NCBI GenBank assembly: GCA_018714325.1
Contig: DVNN01000229.1
Span: 1-35,694, forward strand
Length of the DNA stretch: 35,694 nt
Reading direction: 5' to 3'
Origin: Candidatus Pelethocola excrementipullorum
GTDB taxonomy: Bacteria; Bacillota; Clostridia; Lachnospirales; Lachnospiraceae
Below are positions 8,838 through 17,359 of the stretch, in pieces (positions within the stretch are counted from its first letter, which is position 1; each line of letters opens with the position of its first letter). Position numbers and translations under genes: made by a program. Under the pieces are notes generated by a model. It searched no databases. It was not told the origin of the DNA and was given only the letters and a program-made list of their open reading frames with translations.

Positions 8838-10103
8838 ATGGAAAAAACTAGTGAACGTAACAGAATCTTTATTCTGTCAGCAATTGTAACCATTCTCTTA
8901 ATCATCTTCACAATCGTAGGAAGTCTACAGCTGCGCAGCACATATACAGATCAGATGATTGGCATGCTGGGTATCCTGTCTCAAGAATCAGAAATTCCAA
9001 AAGAAAAATTAGATACCTTCCTATCAGGTAATGTATCTGACAGGGATTATAAACGGGGGATTGAGCTTTTAGATAGTACTGGTTACAGTCAAAGTGGGAT
9101 TCCCTTAATTAGAAATTCCATAGGGCAGGTTAGTATCATCAACGGTCTGGGAGTTACTCTACTTTTAATTCTAATTTTCAGTGCATTGACTATTTCTTAT
9201 CAGAACTGGATGAAGTTCCTTAAAGTTACCGTCGATTGGATCCGCCATCTGGATCATACAGAGCTTGAGAAGAACGTGATTAATGCGGCAAGTCCAGAAA
9301 CCAGAGAACTGATTTATGCATTGCAGGAACATAGGCGTCTGGATACTCGTGAGCGGCAGTGTCTGGATTTGGAGAAGAAGAAAACCATAGCATTTGTAGA
9401 AGATATTTCACATCAGTTAAAAACGCCTCTGACCATCATGCGGATGCATATTGAGAAGATGAATTTTATTCAGGAATTTAGCCAGTCCAGCCTGAATAAA
9501 GCCATGAATCAGGTGGACAAGATGGTTCTTCTGATTTCTATGATGATGAAGGTTGGAATGTTGAATTCCGGTAAGAGTAAGATGGAGATGAGGACACATA
9601 AGGTGTGGGAACTGGCTCAAGAGATCTCGGAAGAATTTGAGTCCATCTATGAGAGTAAACAAGTAAAGCTGACTTCCGAAGTAAAGGGAAATTCCAGCTT
9701 CTATTATGATGATTACTGGATGAAGGAAGCCGTGGAGAACCTTGTGAAGAATTGCTTAGAGTATTCGGAACCGGAAGGAATGGTCACGATTGTATATCAT
9801 GTGGGCACCTCCGGTCTTCATATCGCCGTAAAGGATCAAGGTAAAGGTATCGAGGAGCAAAACCTGGCCCATATATTCGAACGGTTTACCTCCAGTTTCC
9901 GACAGAATGACAGCAGCAGCGGTCTTGGCTTGTCCATAGCGAAGCAGGTAGTAGAAGCCCATTTTGGCAAGATCGGAGTGGATAATAACAAGGAGGGCGG
10001 AGTCACTTTCTCAATCTATCTGCCTCTGCTACACGGGAAGGAAGTATATCAGGATACAAAGATGAAGGGTGGAGAAATTGATGAAAGTCTTGCAGTTGGA
10101 TAA
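8838..10103 (+). CDS. Membrane sensor histidine kinase
   Basis: This 421-residue two-component sensor has two membrane helices (about 10-30 and 100-120) enclosing an extracytoplasmic loop of roughly 70 residues. The DHp domain follows with H-box VEDISHQLKTPL (His192). The ATPase domain has an N-box (ENLVKNCLEYSE), G1 (DQGKGIEE), F-box (FERFTSSF) and G2 (SSGLGLSIAKQ). All catalytic motifs are present. The start has a CGAGGTG ribosome binding site. The ATPase gene downstream overlaps its last 23 bp, coupling kinase and transporter, as in peptide-sensing/detoxification modules. No response regulator is adjacent; the one at 15662 is a candidate partner. Confidence 0.92.
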   Translation: MEKTSERNRIFILSAIVTILLIIFTIVGSLQLRSTYTDQMIGMLGILSQESEIPKEKLDTFLSGNVSDRDYKRGIELLDSTGYSQSGIPLIRNSIGQVSIINGLGVTLLLILIFSALTISYQNWMKFLKVTVDWIRHLDHTELEKNVINAASPETRELIYALQEHRRLDTRERQCLDLEKKKTIAFVEDISHQLKTPLTIMRMHIEKMNFIQEFSQSSLNKAMNQVDKMVLLISMMMKVGMLNSGKSKMEMRTHKVWELAQEISEEFESIYESKQVKLTSEVKGNSSFYYDDYWMKEAVENLVKNCLEYSEPEGMVTIVYHVGTSGLHIAVKDQGKGIEEQNLAHIFERFTSSFRQNDSSSGLGLSIAKQVVEAHFGKIGVDNNKEGGVTFSIYLPLLHGKEVYQDTKMKGGEIDESLAVG

Positions 10104-10767
10104 TATCAGCAAAACCTATGGAAAGAATCGTGCCCAGGTACGTGCGGTGAATAAAGTGAACCTGTGTGTGAATAAGGGAAGTTTTACTTCTATCATAGGC
10201 AGGAGTGGATCTGGTAAGTCAACACTACTGAAGATCTGTGCCGGTCTTCTGAAGCCGGATGAGGGCAGTGTAATTGTAGATGGGGATGAGATAACGAAGA
10301 TGAGGGACAAAGAGCGTTGCGCTGTGCGCAGAAGAAAGATAGGATTCATATTTCAGAGCTTTGAACTGATTCCGGAGTTCACCCTGCTGGAAAATGTCTG
10401 TATTCCCTCCTATCTGGATGATTGCTCACCAGACATGGAATATATTGAGGAGCTCTTAAAAGATACAGGTATCTATGACAAGAAGGACCGGTTTCCAGAT
10501 GAGCTATCCGGCGGTGAGCAGCAACGAATGGCAATCGTCAGAGCTCTATCCACCCGACCGGCTATTCTCTTCGCCGATGAACCCACTGGAAATCTGGATG
10601 TAAAGACCGGTGAGTCAATCATGGATCTGTTGAACTTCTGTAATTTTAGGTATCAGCAAACCATATTAATGGTGACCCATAATCTGGAAATGATACAAAA
10701 TACTCACCGGGTGCTGCAGATGCAGGATGGGAGTATCGTAGAAGATTATGAAAAGGAGCTGTGCTGA
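10081..10767 (+). CDS. ABC transporter ATP-binding protein (MacB/LolD-like)
   Basis: This 228-residue ATPase is of the type that pairs with FtsX-like permeases, used for antimicrobial-peptide export, resistance or mechanotransmission. Walker A (GRSGSGKST), Q-loop ([11 protein letters not shown]), signature LSGGEQQR, Walker B ([12 protein letters not shown]) and the VTHN switch are intact; DEPTGNLD is typical of this subfamily. The ATG at 10081, with GGTGGAG eight bases upstream, is preferred to an in-frame GTG at 10069. It overlaps the kinase gene, and the permease gene starts 2 bp after its stop. Confidence 0.93.
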   Translation: MKVLQLDNISKTYGKNRAQVRAVNKVNLCVNKGSFTSIIGRSGSGKSTLLKICAGLLKPDEGSVIVDGDEITKMRDKERCAVRRRKIGFIFQSFELIPEFTLLENVCIPSYLDDCSPDMEYIEELLKDTGIYDKKDRFPDELSGGEQQRMAIVRALSTRPAILFADEPTGNLDVKTGESIMDLLNFCNFRYQQTILMVTHNLEMIQNTHRVLQMQDGSIVEDYEKELC

Positions 10768-10769
10768 CC

Positions 10770-13259
10770 ATGAATAAGCTTGCTATGCTGGATTTTAAGA
10801 GAAAGAAAAAGTCATGGCGTCTGTTGATGAGCGTTATGATCTTAGCATATACCCTCATTGCCATTGTATCAATTTTTTATGCCAGTCAAGATAAAATGGA
10901 AGAAGTGCAGCGAGAGGTTACATATGGAAGTTGGCATGTGGCTCTGATTGGAACTGATGAAGAGACTATGAAAAGCCTGCAAAATCATGCAACGATGGAG
11001 ATGGCTGGAATAAGCCGGACTTATGGGATGGTGTTAGACTCGAAAGATGATGATTTGGCCGAGATAGGAACTGTAGATGAAAACACGATTAAGATGGAAA
11101 ATATAAAGTTGTTAGAAGGGCGTTTTCCTAAGAACAAAGGAGAAGTGGCAATAGAGATGTCATCCCTTGCCGCTTTGGGGTATTTACCTTCAGTAAATCA
11201 AAATATTAAAGCTAAGATTAGAGTTAAATCTCAAAATGAAATAGAAGAAGTGGAGCAGGAATTCTTCTTAGTAGGAATTATTCAAGACTATTCTGTAAAT
11301 TTGAAAGGCACAACTCCAGATAAAAGAGATTATGTGTCTTTTTTTGTAAGTTCTGATGATAATATTACAGGATATCAGCACACAGGGAATATCATTTGCA
11401 GGCTAAAAGAAGAATTTCGTGATACGTATCAAGAGCTTTGGAAAGTTAGAGAGAATAATGGAAAAAAATTGACTAATGATTACACGTATTTTGATATGTC
11501 AAAGGAGTCTGGGTATCAATGGTCCTTACAGATGCTTGAAAGAAGAAGTCAACTTGTTTTTATCATGATAGCACTTTCATTAGCCATATGTATTACCGCT
11601 GTTAAATACCTACAAAGTCAGGATAAGAACAACCTACTGATACATAAAATCGGGCTAGAGCAAAAGGAACTCAAAAAAATAATATATAAAGAGATTGTTT
11701 TTATTAATGTCATGGCTGCTATTATAGGATGTTTGCTTGGCGTTATACTAAGCTATATTTTATTGGGCAAATTATTAAAAGTGTTTATTTACTTTAAAAT
11801 GCCAATTATGTTAATCATATTGTTAGAAGTCTCATTATGTCTTCTATCGAGCGCATTCATTGGATTTGGTTTGTGGATATATAATATAACGTTAATAAAA
11901 AAAATATATGTGAAGCTACTAATTCATAGGAACAGAATAAAACATAAAAGTAATAATAAAAGCATTAAAAATTCAATTAGTAAAAAATTAACGAATGCGA
12001 CTATTGGCAAATATTTTGTGTTTATTGTTGTGTTTTATTTGATATTCTATAGCATATATAATGTTAGCTATAAGAGAAACGACTATACTTTTCTAGGTGA
12101 GAATGAGTTTGCAGATTTTAGCTATGGGGTATTATTTAGTTATTATCCACCAAGATTTGGCATAAAAGAAGATGTTTATAATCAAATAAAGAAGTCTTAT
12201 GGAATCTGTGATATAGAGGCATTTAAGTCAGTTAATTATCTGCCTATCTTTAGTGAGAAGTTGATTAATAATCAATATGTGGATATGCTTAAAGACAATT
12301 ACTGGTCAAAATATGCAAAGGATAATAGTGCCCATGGATTTGTACTAGGCATTAAATCGAGAGGTGAAAGTTTTGATTATTTTGAATCTCAATTAGATAA
12401 AGGAGCAATAGATAAAACGAAGTTTGATGCTGGTGAAGGCGTAATACTATATTTGCCAAATTATTATTTAGATGAGACGGGGAATATAGAATTAGCAAAA
12501 AAGGGAGACAAAAAGGAAACTAGAATCGAAGTGGGTGATATCTTACAAATACAGAATGGTGATAGCAAAGTTAACGTTGAGGTGGAGGGTATAATTTATG
12601 GCTTTGATAATACAAATTGGAGGGGAAAGTTAGGAAAGCCATTTGTTGTTTTGGGTAGTTACAAGCTATGTGATTTATTATCAAGTAATAAGGCCCACGA
12701 TGCCTATGAGTTTTTAACCGCTAACTTAAAAGATAATATCAATGAAAAGCAAGCAGAGATGGAGTTCATGCAGACTACATCAAAATATACCTTTGCCAAT
12801 AAAAGAAAATCTTATCAGGAGTATAAGGTAAAAGAAATTGAGGGTTACTATTTGTTTGGCGGTTTAGGAATAGGATGCACCATGATCCTAATCATTTTGA
12901 GTGAAGAAAAAAGACACTTCTCCAAGAGTAAAGATTTAAAGAGAACAAGGGTTTTTAGAGAATTAGGTGTTAGTAAGAGCAGAATTTATATAAGTAATCT
13001 AAAGTATGAGTTGAAATTCGTTATCATCGGCGAGTTATTTGCAGTTACCGCTACCACATTATATCAGTTTATTAAGTATTATGCTGTTACTAGGTATACA
13101 AAGGTTACATCTGATACGATGGGTGTGAAAGCATGGGGCGAAGTGTTGGTTAGAATTCCTTGGGTGAATTTTTTGAGAATTGTAATAGTAATAATTTTAT
13201 TTTGTACGATAGAGTCTCTTCTATGCACACATAAAAAATTAAAAGATATAAAAATGTAA
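10770..13259 (+). CDS. Large FtsX-type ABC transporter permease
   Basis: This 829-residue membrane protein is the partner of the preceding ATPase. Hydrophobic segments suggest two FtsX-like halves. The first half has a helix near 15-37, a large extracytoplasmic domain to about 260, then three helices (about 262-282, 308-330, 340-372). The second has a helix near 410-428, another large external domain to about 690, and three C-terminal helices. The ATG at 10770 is chosen because AAGGAG (10753-10758) is well placed for it. From roughly base 11,060 the gene turns AT-rich, with many ATA/AAA/AGA codons, unlike the kinase and ATPase genes. The substrate is unknown; peptide resistance or export is inferred from the module type. 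Confidence 0.85.
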   Translation: MNKLAMLDFKRKKKSWRLLMSVMILAYTLIAIVSIFYASQDKMEEVQREVTYGSWHVALIGTDEETMKSLQNHATMEMAGISRTYGMVLDSKDDDLAEIGTVDENTIKMENIKLLEGRFPKNKGEVAIEMSSLAALGYLPSVNQNIKAKIRVKSQNEIEEVEQEFFLVGIIQDYSVNLKGTTPDKRDYVSFFVSSDDNITGYQHTGNIICRLKEEFRDTYQELWKVRENNGKKLTNDYTYFDMSKESGYQWSLQMLERRSQLVFIMIALSLAICITAVKYLQSQDKNNLLIHKIGLEQKELKKIIYKEIVFINVMAAIIGCLLGVILSYILLGKLLKVFIYFKMPIMLIILLEVSLCLLSSAFIGFGLWIYNITLIKKIYVKLLIHRNRIKHKSNNKSIKNSISKKLTNATIGKYFVFIVVFYLIFYSIYNVSYKRNDYTFLGENEFADFSYGVLFSYYPPRFGIKEDVYNQIKKSYGICDIEAFKSVNYLPIFSEKLINNQYVDMLKDNYWSKYAKDNSAHGFVLGIKSRGESFDYFESQLDKGAIDKTKFDAGEGVILYLPNYYLDETGNIELAKKGDKKETRIEVGDILQIQNGDSKVNVEVEGIIYGFDNTNWRGKLGKPFVVLGSYKLCDLLSSNKAHDAYEFLTANLKDNINEKQAEMEFMQTTSKYTFANKRKSYQEYKVKEIEGYYLFGGLGIGCTMILIILSEEKRHFSKSKDLKRTRVFRELGVSKSRIYISNLKYELKFVIIGELFAVTATTLYQFIKYYAVTRYTKVTSDTMGVKAWGEVLVRIPWVNFLRIVIVIILFCTIESLLCTHKKLKDIKM

Positions 13260-13333
13260 TATAGATTTAAGGTTGGCATGTTAAAATTAAGAAATTGAAT
13301 GACAGTATAAACTCCAAAAGAGGCACAGACTTC

Positions 13334-13344
13334 TGCTATATAAT
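13334..13344 (+). promoter_or_regulatory. Possible extended -10 element before the small secreted-protein gene
   Basis: TGC followed by overlapping TATATA/TATAAT hexamers (13337-13344) lies 70 bp ahead of the start codon. No convincing -35 hexamer accompanies it, so this is a weak call. Confidence 0.25.
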
Positions 13345-13413
13345 CTAAGTGATTTGGGGAGCGAAGTCGATTTTACTGTATCAGACCGAATAAAAAAACA
13401 GGGAGGAAAATCA

Positions 13414-13743
13414 ATGCTAAAGAGAAAAATGAAAGCAGTAGTGGGTGGAGTAATGGCAAGCATAATTTTACCAGTTAATGTTTTAGCAGCACCGAGTATG
13501 GCTATCGCTAATATTCAAAGCGATGCTACGGAGGAAGCTTCTACCAGGATTATAGTAAGCAAACATGTTAAAATTGAACTAAGATATGCTACGATAGCCG
13601 CAATTCCAGAGCTTTATCCGTATTCATATTATGATCATGACTATAGTACAACATTGCGTGGAACCTTAGTATTATATGATACTGTTGATTTTAAAACCTA
13701 TGTTATGGCATATTATTCAGGCAATTGTTCAGCTTCAATCTGA
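13414..13743 (+). CDS. Small secreted protein of unknown function
   Basis: This 109-residue protein has a clear Sec-type signal peptide: a Lys/Arg-rich start, a hydrophobic core, and likely cleavage after VNVLAA near residue 26. The mature domain of about 80 residues is rich in Tyr, Ser and Thr, with a YPYSYYDHDYS stretch and a C-terminal YYSGNCSASI tail bearing its only cysteine. I do not recognise the family. The ATG at 13414 is set by GGGAGG (13401-13406). Its position after a kinase/ABC-transporter module, and its shared AT-rich composition, suggest a secreted peptide handled or sensed by that module (inference). A bacteriocin-like product is one possibility. Confidence 0.65.
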   Translation: MLKRKMKAVVGGVMASIILPVNVLAAPSMAIANIQSDATEEASTRIIVSKHVKIELRYATIAAIPELYPYSYYDHDYSTTLRGTLVLYDTVDFKTYVMAYYSGNCSASI

Positions 13744-13805
13744 TTTTTGAATTTTATTAATAACATCTAGTTAAGTCATACATCCATAAAACATTACAGG
13801 TTTTG

Positions 13806-13844
13806 GTTTCATCAGCCTGCCCCCAATTTTCAGGCTGATGAAAC
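13806..13844. repeat. Perfect 14-bp inverted repeat
   Basis: GTTTCATCAGCCTG (13806-13819) is the exact reverse complement of 13831-13844, with an 11-nt spacer. There is no T run on either side, so a simple rho-independent terminator is unlikely unless degenerate. It lies between the secreted-protein gene and the receiver-like gene. Confidence 0.8.
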
Positions 13845-13895
13845 GAGTTTAAAGGAATAATATATACTAAGATACATGAGGGGAGAGGTGAGCAT

Positions 13896-14279
13896 ATGGA
13901 GTTGTTAATTGTAAGAGACAGCGCACGTTTAAATGGGGTGATGAAAACATTTAAACAGTATGATGAAGAGGGGATTAAGACGACTGTATGTAGTTCCAAT
14001 ATTTTTGACAAACTTCCAAGCATGAGATTTGATTTGGTGGTGATTGATTTAGTTAAGGCTACTTTGGAGGGTGGGAATTTTGAGTTTTTAAAGGGATTGA
14101 AGTCACAGGTTTACAATACTGCGATCGTAATTGCTGATGAGTTTGGCAGAAGTGGGGAAGTGCGGGAGCAGCTTAAGGGAATGGGCGTGTTAAATTATGT
14201 ACAACGTCCCCTATCTAAGGAAACCTTCTTTGAGACGATAGACGGTGTGCTAAGAGCCTCTAAACAAAAAGCTAACTAA
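13896..14279 (+). CDS. Stand-alone degenerate receiver-domain protein
   Basis: This 127-residue protein has the alternating strand/helix pattern of a CheY-type receiver and no output domain. A phospho-acceptor-like Asp is present in LVVIDL (about residue 52). Other signature positions are altered: the acidic pair at the first turn is RDS, the conserved Thr/Ser is replaced in AIVIADE, and the invariant Lys-Pro is RP in VQRPLS. It is therefore probably a pseudo-receiver that signals without normal phosphotransfer, or a decoy. A GAGGTG ribosome binding site precedes the ATG. It shares the AT-rich composition of the region upstream. Confidence 0.65.
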   Translation: MELLIVRDSARLNGVMKTFKQYDEEGIKTTVCSSNIFDKLPSMRFDLVVIDLVKATLEGGNFEFLKGLKSQVYNTAIVIADEFGRSGEVREQLKGMGVLNYVQRPLSKETFFETIDGVLRASKQKAN

Positions 14280-14377
14280 ACTAGTGTAGTTGTGGATTGT
14301 AGAGCTTTATCTAATACAATGAGGGGTATTCAGAGTAAGCAGTTACAGAGGAAAGATAGTGAGTTTTAGAAATAAAA

Positions 14378-14408
14378 GGCCGCAGTAGAATTTACGACGG
14401 CCCTTTTT
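14378..14408. terminator. Bidirectional terminator between the receiver-like gene and carbamate kinase
   Basis: GGCCG (14378-14382) pairs with CGGCC (14398-14402), with further inner GTA/TAC pairing. On the plus strand it is followed by CTTTTTT. On the minus strand it is followed by TTTTATTT. It can therefore end both convergent transcripts. Confidence 0.8.
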
Positions 14409-14419
14409 TGTACCCTTTT

Positions 14420-15349
14420 TTATGGTTCAATGATGGTTCCTGTTTTACCAAGAAAACCTTCTTTTGCCTTATCGATGGAAGTGATAACGGCGCGTTTTCC
14501 GCCTTTTTCCAGAAATTCAACAGAGGCTTCAATTTTAGGAAGCATGGAACCAGGTTCAAACTGACCCTGAGCCATGTATTTTCTGGCATCAGAGATCGTG
14601 ATTTTACCAAGAGGTGCGGCTTCCGGTGTATGATAGCCGATGGATACATGCTCAACACTGGTTAGAATCAGGAGTTCATCTGCCTGAATCATCTCAGCCA
14701 GTTTTTCGCTGATCAGATCTTTTTCAATCACAGCGCTGGCGCCTCGGAGTTCCTCATCCTGTACCAGCACCGGGATGCCCCCACCGCCTGCGGCAATCAC
14801 AACCTGATCCGCATCGACGAGAGCACGGATGGCATCTATTTCTATGATATCCTGTGGTTTTGGAGCAGCCACAATACGGCGATAACCGCCATCCACCTTT
14901 GTTACATAGTTGCCCTTGGACTCCTCAGCCTCTGCTTCTTCCTCTGACAGGATTCGTCCAATCACTTTAGTTGGTGTATAAAATGCATCATCGTATGGAT
15001 CCACGGTCACCTGTGTCAAAACCGTAGAGACTGGACGGTAGATACCCCTGCGGAGCAGCTCTGCCCGGATAGCATTCTGAAGGTCGTATCCGATATAGCC
15101 CTGGCTCATGGCTGAGCATACGGACATAGGAGCCACAGTATAGTCTTCGTGTGCCTTACTGAACTCATTCATGGCCGTATGAATCATGCCCACCTGAGGG
15201 GCATTGCTGTGGGTGATAACCACAGAAGCGCCTGACTCAATAAGGTCGGCGATCACTTTGGCTGATTTTTTTGTAGCTATTTTCTGTTCCGGTAGAGTGG
15301 TTCCAAGTGCTCGATGTCCTAGTGCGACTACAACTTTCTTCTTTTCCAT
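14420..15349 (-). CDS. arcC: Carbamate kinase (amino-acid kinase family)
   Basis: Carbamate kinase makes ATP and carbamate from carbamoyl phosphate and ADP, the energy-yielding end of arginine, agmatine or purine/allantoin fermentation. The 309-residue length fits. The family's glycine-rich stretch IAAGGGGIPV and the THSNAPQVGMI segment (usually HGNGPQVG) are visible. The N-terminal phosphate loop reads ALGHRALG rather than the usual ALGGNAL, so this is a divergent member. A GAGAGGAA ribosome binding site precedes the ATG on the minus strand. It stands alone, with no arginine deiminase or carbamoyltransferase gene nearby, so the pathway it serves is unclear. Confidence 0.82.
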   Translation of the reverse strand: MEKKKVVVALGHRALGTTLPEQKIATKKSAKVIADLIESGASVVITHSNAPQVGMIHTAMNEFSKAHEDYTVAPMSVCSAMSQGYIGYDLQNAIRAELLRRGIYRPVSTVLTQVTVDPYDDAFYTPTKVIGRILSEEEAEAEESKGNYVTKVDGGYRRIVAAPKPQDIIEIDAIRALVDADQVVIAAGGGGIPVLVQDEELRGASAVIEKDLISEKLAEMIQADELLILTSVEHVSIGYHTPEAAPLGKITISDARKYMAQGQFEPGSMLPKIEASVEFLEKGGKRAVITSIDKAKEGFLGKTGTIIEP

Positions 15350-15661
15350 ATCTAAAGTTCCTCTCTGATTTTATGATATGTTCCTATTCAACAGCTCAGA
15401 TAATATAACAATATCCAGGATATCACAGCATAATAATTATGTGTGAAATGAGCATCCTTTCTATGAAAATTTTTTAATATGATAAGTATAGAGGAATTTA
15501 TAGGAAAATGCAAGCAAGAATGGGTGATGACATTATGATGATAAGACTCATAAGAGTTTGAGATTAAATCTTAAATGAGCAGGGTGAAAAATGAATAAAT
15601 ATTTGATATAATGTCGATAGGAACATTTCCAGAATATGGTAATTAAGTGAGGCATGAACAG
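15350..15661. other. Divergent intergenic region, carbamate kinase / response regulator
   Basis: About 310 bp carry the control regions of two diverging genes. On the plus strand TGA-TATAAT (15604-15612) is an extended -10 about 50 bp before the regulator start. A near-palindrome AGATTAAATCT (15561-15571) lies upstream of it. I could not settle a promoter for the kinase gene and saw no reading frame or riboswitch here. Confidence 0.4.
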
Positions 15662-16360
15662 ATGAAAACAATTTTAATCATAGAAGATGATACGGAACTG
15701 GCATGTGGAATAAAGGAAATTTTGTGTGATTGCTGCGGCTATGATGTCTTTATGGCGCATTCGAAGAAGGATGCACTGGTGCAGCTCAAGAATAAACATG
15801 TCGATTTATGCCTGCTTGATATCCGCCTGCCGGATGGAAATGGATATGACCTTTGCCGTAAGATGAGAGAATTCTACCAGGGAGGGGTGATTATGCTGAC
15901 CGCATGCACCAATACCGAACAGATTGTAGAAGGGCTTCAGGCAGGTGCCGATGATTACGTAACAAAGCCATTTCAAATCGCGGAATTACTGGCCAGAATT
16001 GAAGCTCAGTTTAGAAGAGGGTATGGGAACAATGAAATGGTTCCCAAGACAGCATTTTCCGGTGAGTTAGAAATCATGATGGACCAGCATCATATCTATA
16101 AGAATGAAAAACTTGTGGATTTGAGCATACGGGAATACATGATTTGTGAACTGTTATTAGAACAAAGAGGGAGGATCGTGACCAGAGATGTACTTTTGGA
16201 AAACATTTGGGATTCCAGAAATAAGTATGTGGAGGAAGGTACTCTTAATGTACATATCAGTAGAATCAGAAAGAAACTTGGGAGTTATGAAGGATTATCT
16301 TATATTGAAACCATCAAAGGTTTCGGATATCGATGGGCTCATCAGGTTATACAGAATTGA
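15662..16360 (+). CDS. OmpR-family response regulator
   Basis: This 232-residue DNA-binding regulator has a receiver domain (about 1-120) with the acidic pocket EDD (9-10), phospho-acceptor Asp53 in LLDIRLPDG, a Thr in MLTAC and Lys in VTKPF. These are followed by a C-terminal winged helix (about 130-230) ending in YIETIKGFGYRW. The ATG at 15662 is preferred to a GTG at 15647 because GTGAGG then acts as ribosome binding site. No kinase is adjacent. The orphan kinase at 8838 is the nearest histidine kinase on this strand and a plausible partner, but that is inference. Confidence 0.93.
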   Translation: MKTILIIEDDTELACGIKEILCDCCGYDVFMAHSKKDALVQLKNKHVDLCLLDIRLPDGNGYDLCRKMREFYQGGVIMLTACTNTEQIVEGLQAGADDYVTKPFQIAELLARIEAQFRRGYGNNEMVPKTAFSGELEIMMDQHHIYKNEKLVDLSIREYMICELLLEQRGRIVTRDVLLENIWDSRNKYVEEGTLNVHISRIRKKLGSYEGLSYIETIKGFGYRWAHQVIQN

Positions 16361-16362
16361 GT

Positions 16363-16412
16363 AAAAATAGCACAGTATCTGCTCACAATTGGCAGAGGCC
16401 TGTGCTATTTTT
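16363..16412. terminator. Bidirectional terminator between response regulator and Crp-type regulator
   Basis: AAAAATAGCACAG (16363-16375) is the exact reverse complement of 16400-16412, with an inner TCTGC/GCAGA stem. The A and T tracts at the outer ends provide U runs in both directions, serving the two convergent genes. Confidence 0.9.
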
Positions 16413-16428
16413 ATTATCGTAATGAATT

Positions 16429-17109
16429 CTAAATATATGCTCGTAATTTTTCCAAATCCAGAATCGTAACGGCACCTCTGGAAAGGGACACGATTCCTTC
16501 CTTTTCAAAATACTTTAACATCCTGGATACCACCTCCCGGGCACTTCCCAAATTCCGGGCAATCTGCTCATGGGTGGTTTTCAATACCATGGAACCTGTC
16601 CGGATCCGTTCGTCTTCCAGGTAAGCAGCCAGTCTTTTATCAAAGCTGGAGAATAATATCTGACTCAGTGCCCACATCACATCAGAGAACCGTTCGGTGG
16701 TTTGTCGATAAACATAATTTTCCACATAAATATTCTTATCGATCAACTGATGAAAACAATTGATGTTGGTCTGCAGTATTTTGCTGTCTTCTTCTGCCTC
16801 GATTTGGATATCGAAGGTGATTTCCTGAAGCAGGCAGGAAGCCGACAGGGTGCAGACTTCCCCGGCATTCAGACGGAATAGGGTGATTTCTCTGCTCTCC
16901 TCTGACTGGATATAGATACGCAGTTGACCTTCCAGTACAAGGAAGATGCCGAGGCAATCTCCATCACGACTGTAGATGAAGTCATCTTTCTGGTAACTCA
17001 GTATCGTGGAGCAGGAGGTGAGATATTCTTTTTCTTTATTTGTAAGATTTTTCCAGAAAGGATAGCCTTTCTGAAGGTGATGAGATATTGTATTTTCTGT
17101 ATGAGTCAT
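16429..17109 (-). CDS. Crp/Fnr-family transcriptional regulator
   Basis: This 226-residue regulator has an N-terminal cyclic-nucleotide-binding-like beta barrel (about 20-140; LVLEGQLRIYI and LNAGEVCTLSASCLL) and a C-terminal helix-turn-helix (about 170-215; THEQIARNLGSAREVVSRMLKYFEKEGIV). It lacks an N-terminal CxxC-type iron-sulfur cluster motif, so it is not a classical oxygen-sensing FNR. Clostridial proteins of this layout often control anaerobic metabolism. The GGGAGG ribosome binding site is well placed. The targets are unknown; nearby carbamate kinase is only a guess, by analogy with ArcR. Confidence 0.9.
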   Translation of the reverse strand: MTHTENTISHHLQKGYPFWKNLTNKEKEYLTSCSTILSYQKDDFIYSRDGDCLGIFLVLEGQLRIYIQSEESREITLFRLNAGEVCTLSASCLLQEITFDIQIEAEEDSKILQTNINCFHQLIDKNIYVENYVYRQTTERFSDVMWALSQILFSSFDKRLAAYLEDERIRTGSMVLKTTHEQIARNLGSAREVVSRMLKYFEKEGIVSLSRGAVTILDLEKLRAYI

Positions 17110-17359
17110 TGGCTGCCTCCCGATAGTATTTATAATTATATGCCATAATAGGTAGATACTATTAGTGTAGCGGAAAATGTCTGGTTATGCAACCCCGGGA
17201 ATTCGTTCTAAAAGGTGTATATTAATGATGAGCTTCCAATATTTCTTGTACAAAAGATAAAAGTAAGATATGCTAAACTTATAATACATAAAGGAATATT
17301 CTAGCAGAAAAAGTAGTTTTGTATAGATTAAAACTTTAAAAGGAAAGGGAGAGGAGTTC

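Noticed and set aside
15395-15445. Possible Crp/Fnr binding palindrome in the carbamate kinase upstream region
   Set aside because: TCACA and TGTGT/TGTGA half-sites are present, but in the wrong order and spacing for a TGTGA-N6-TCACA site.
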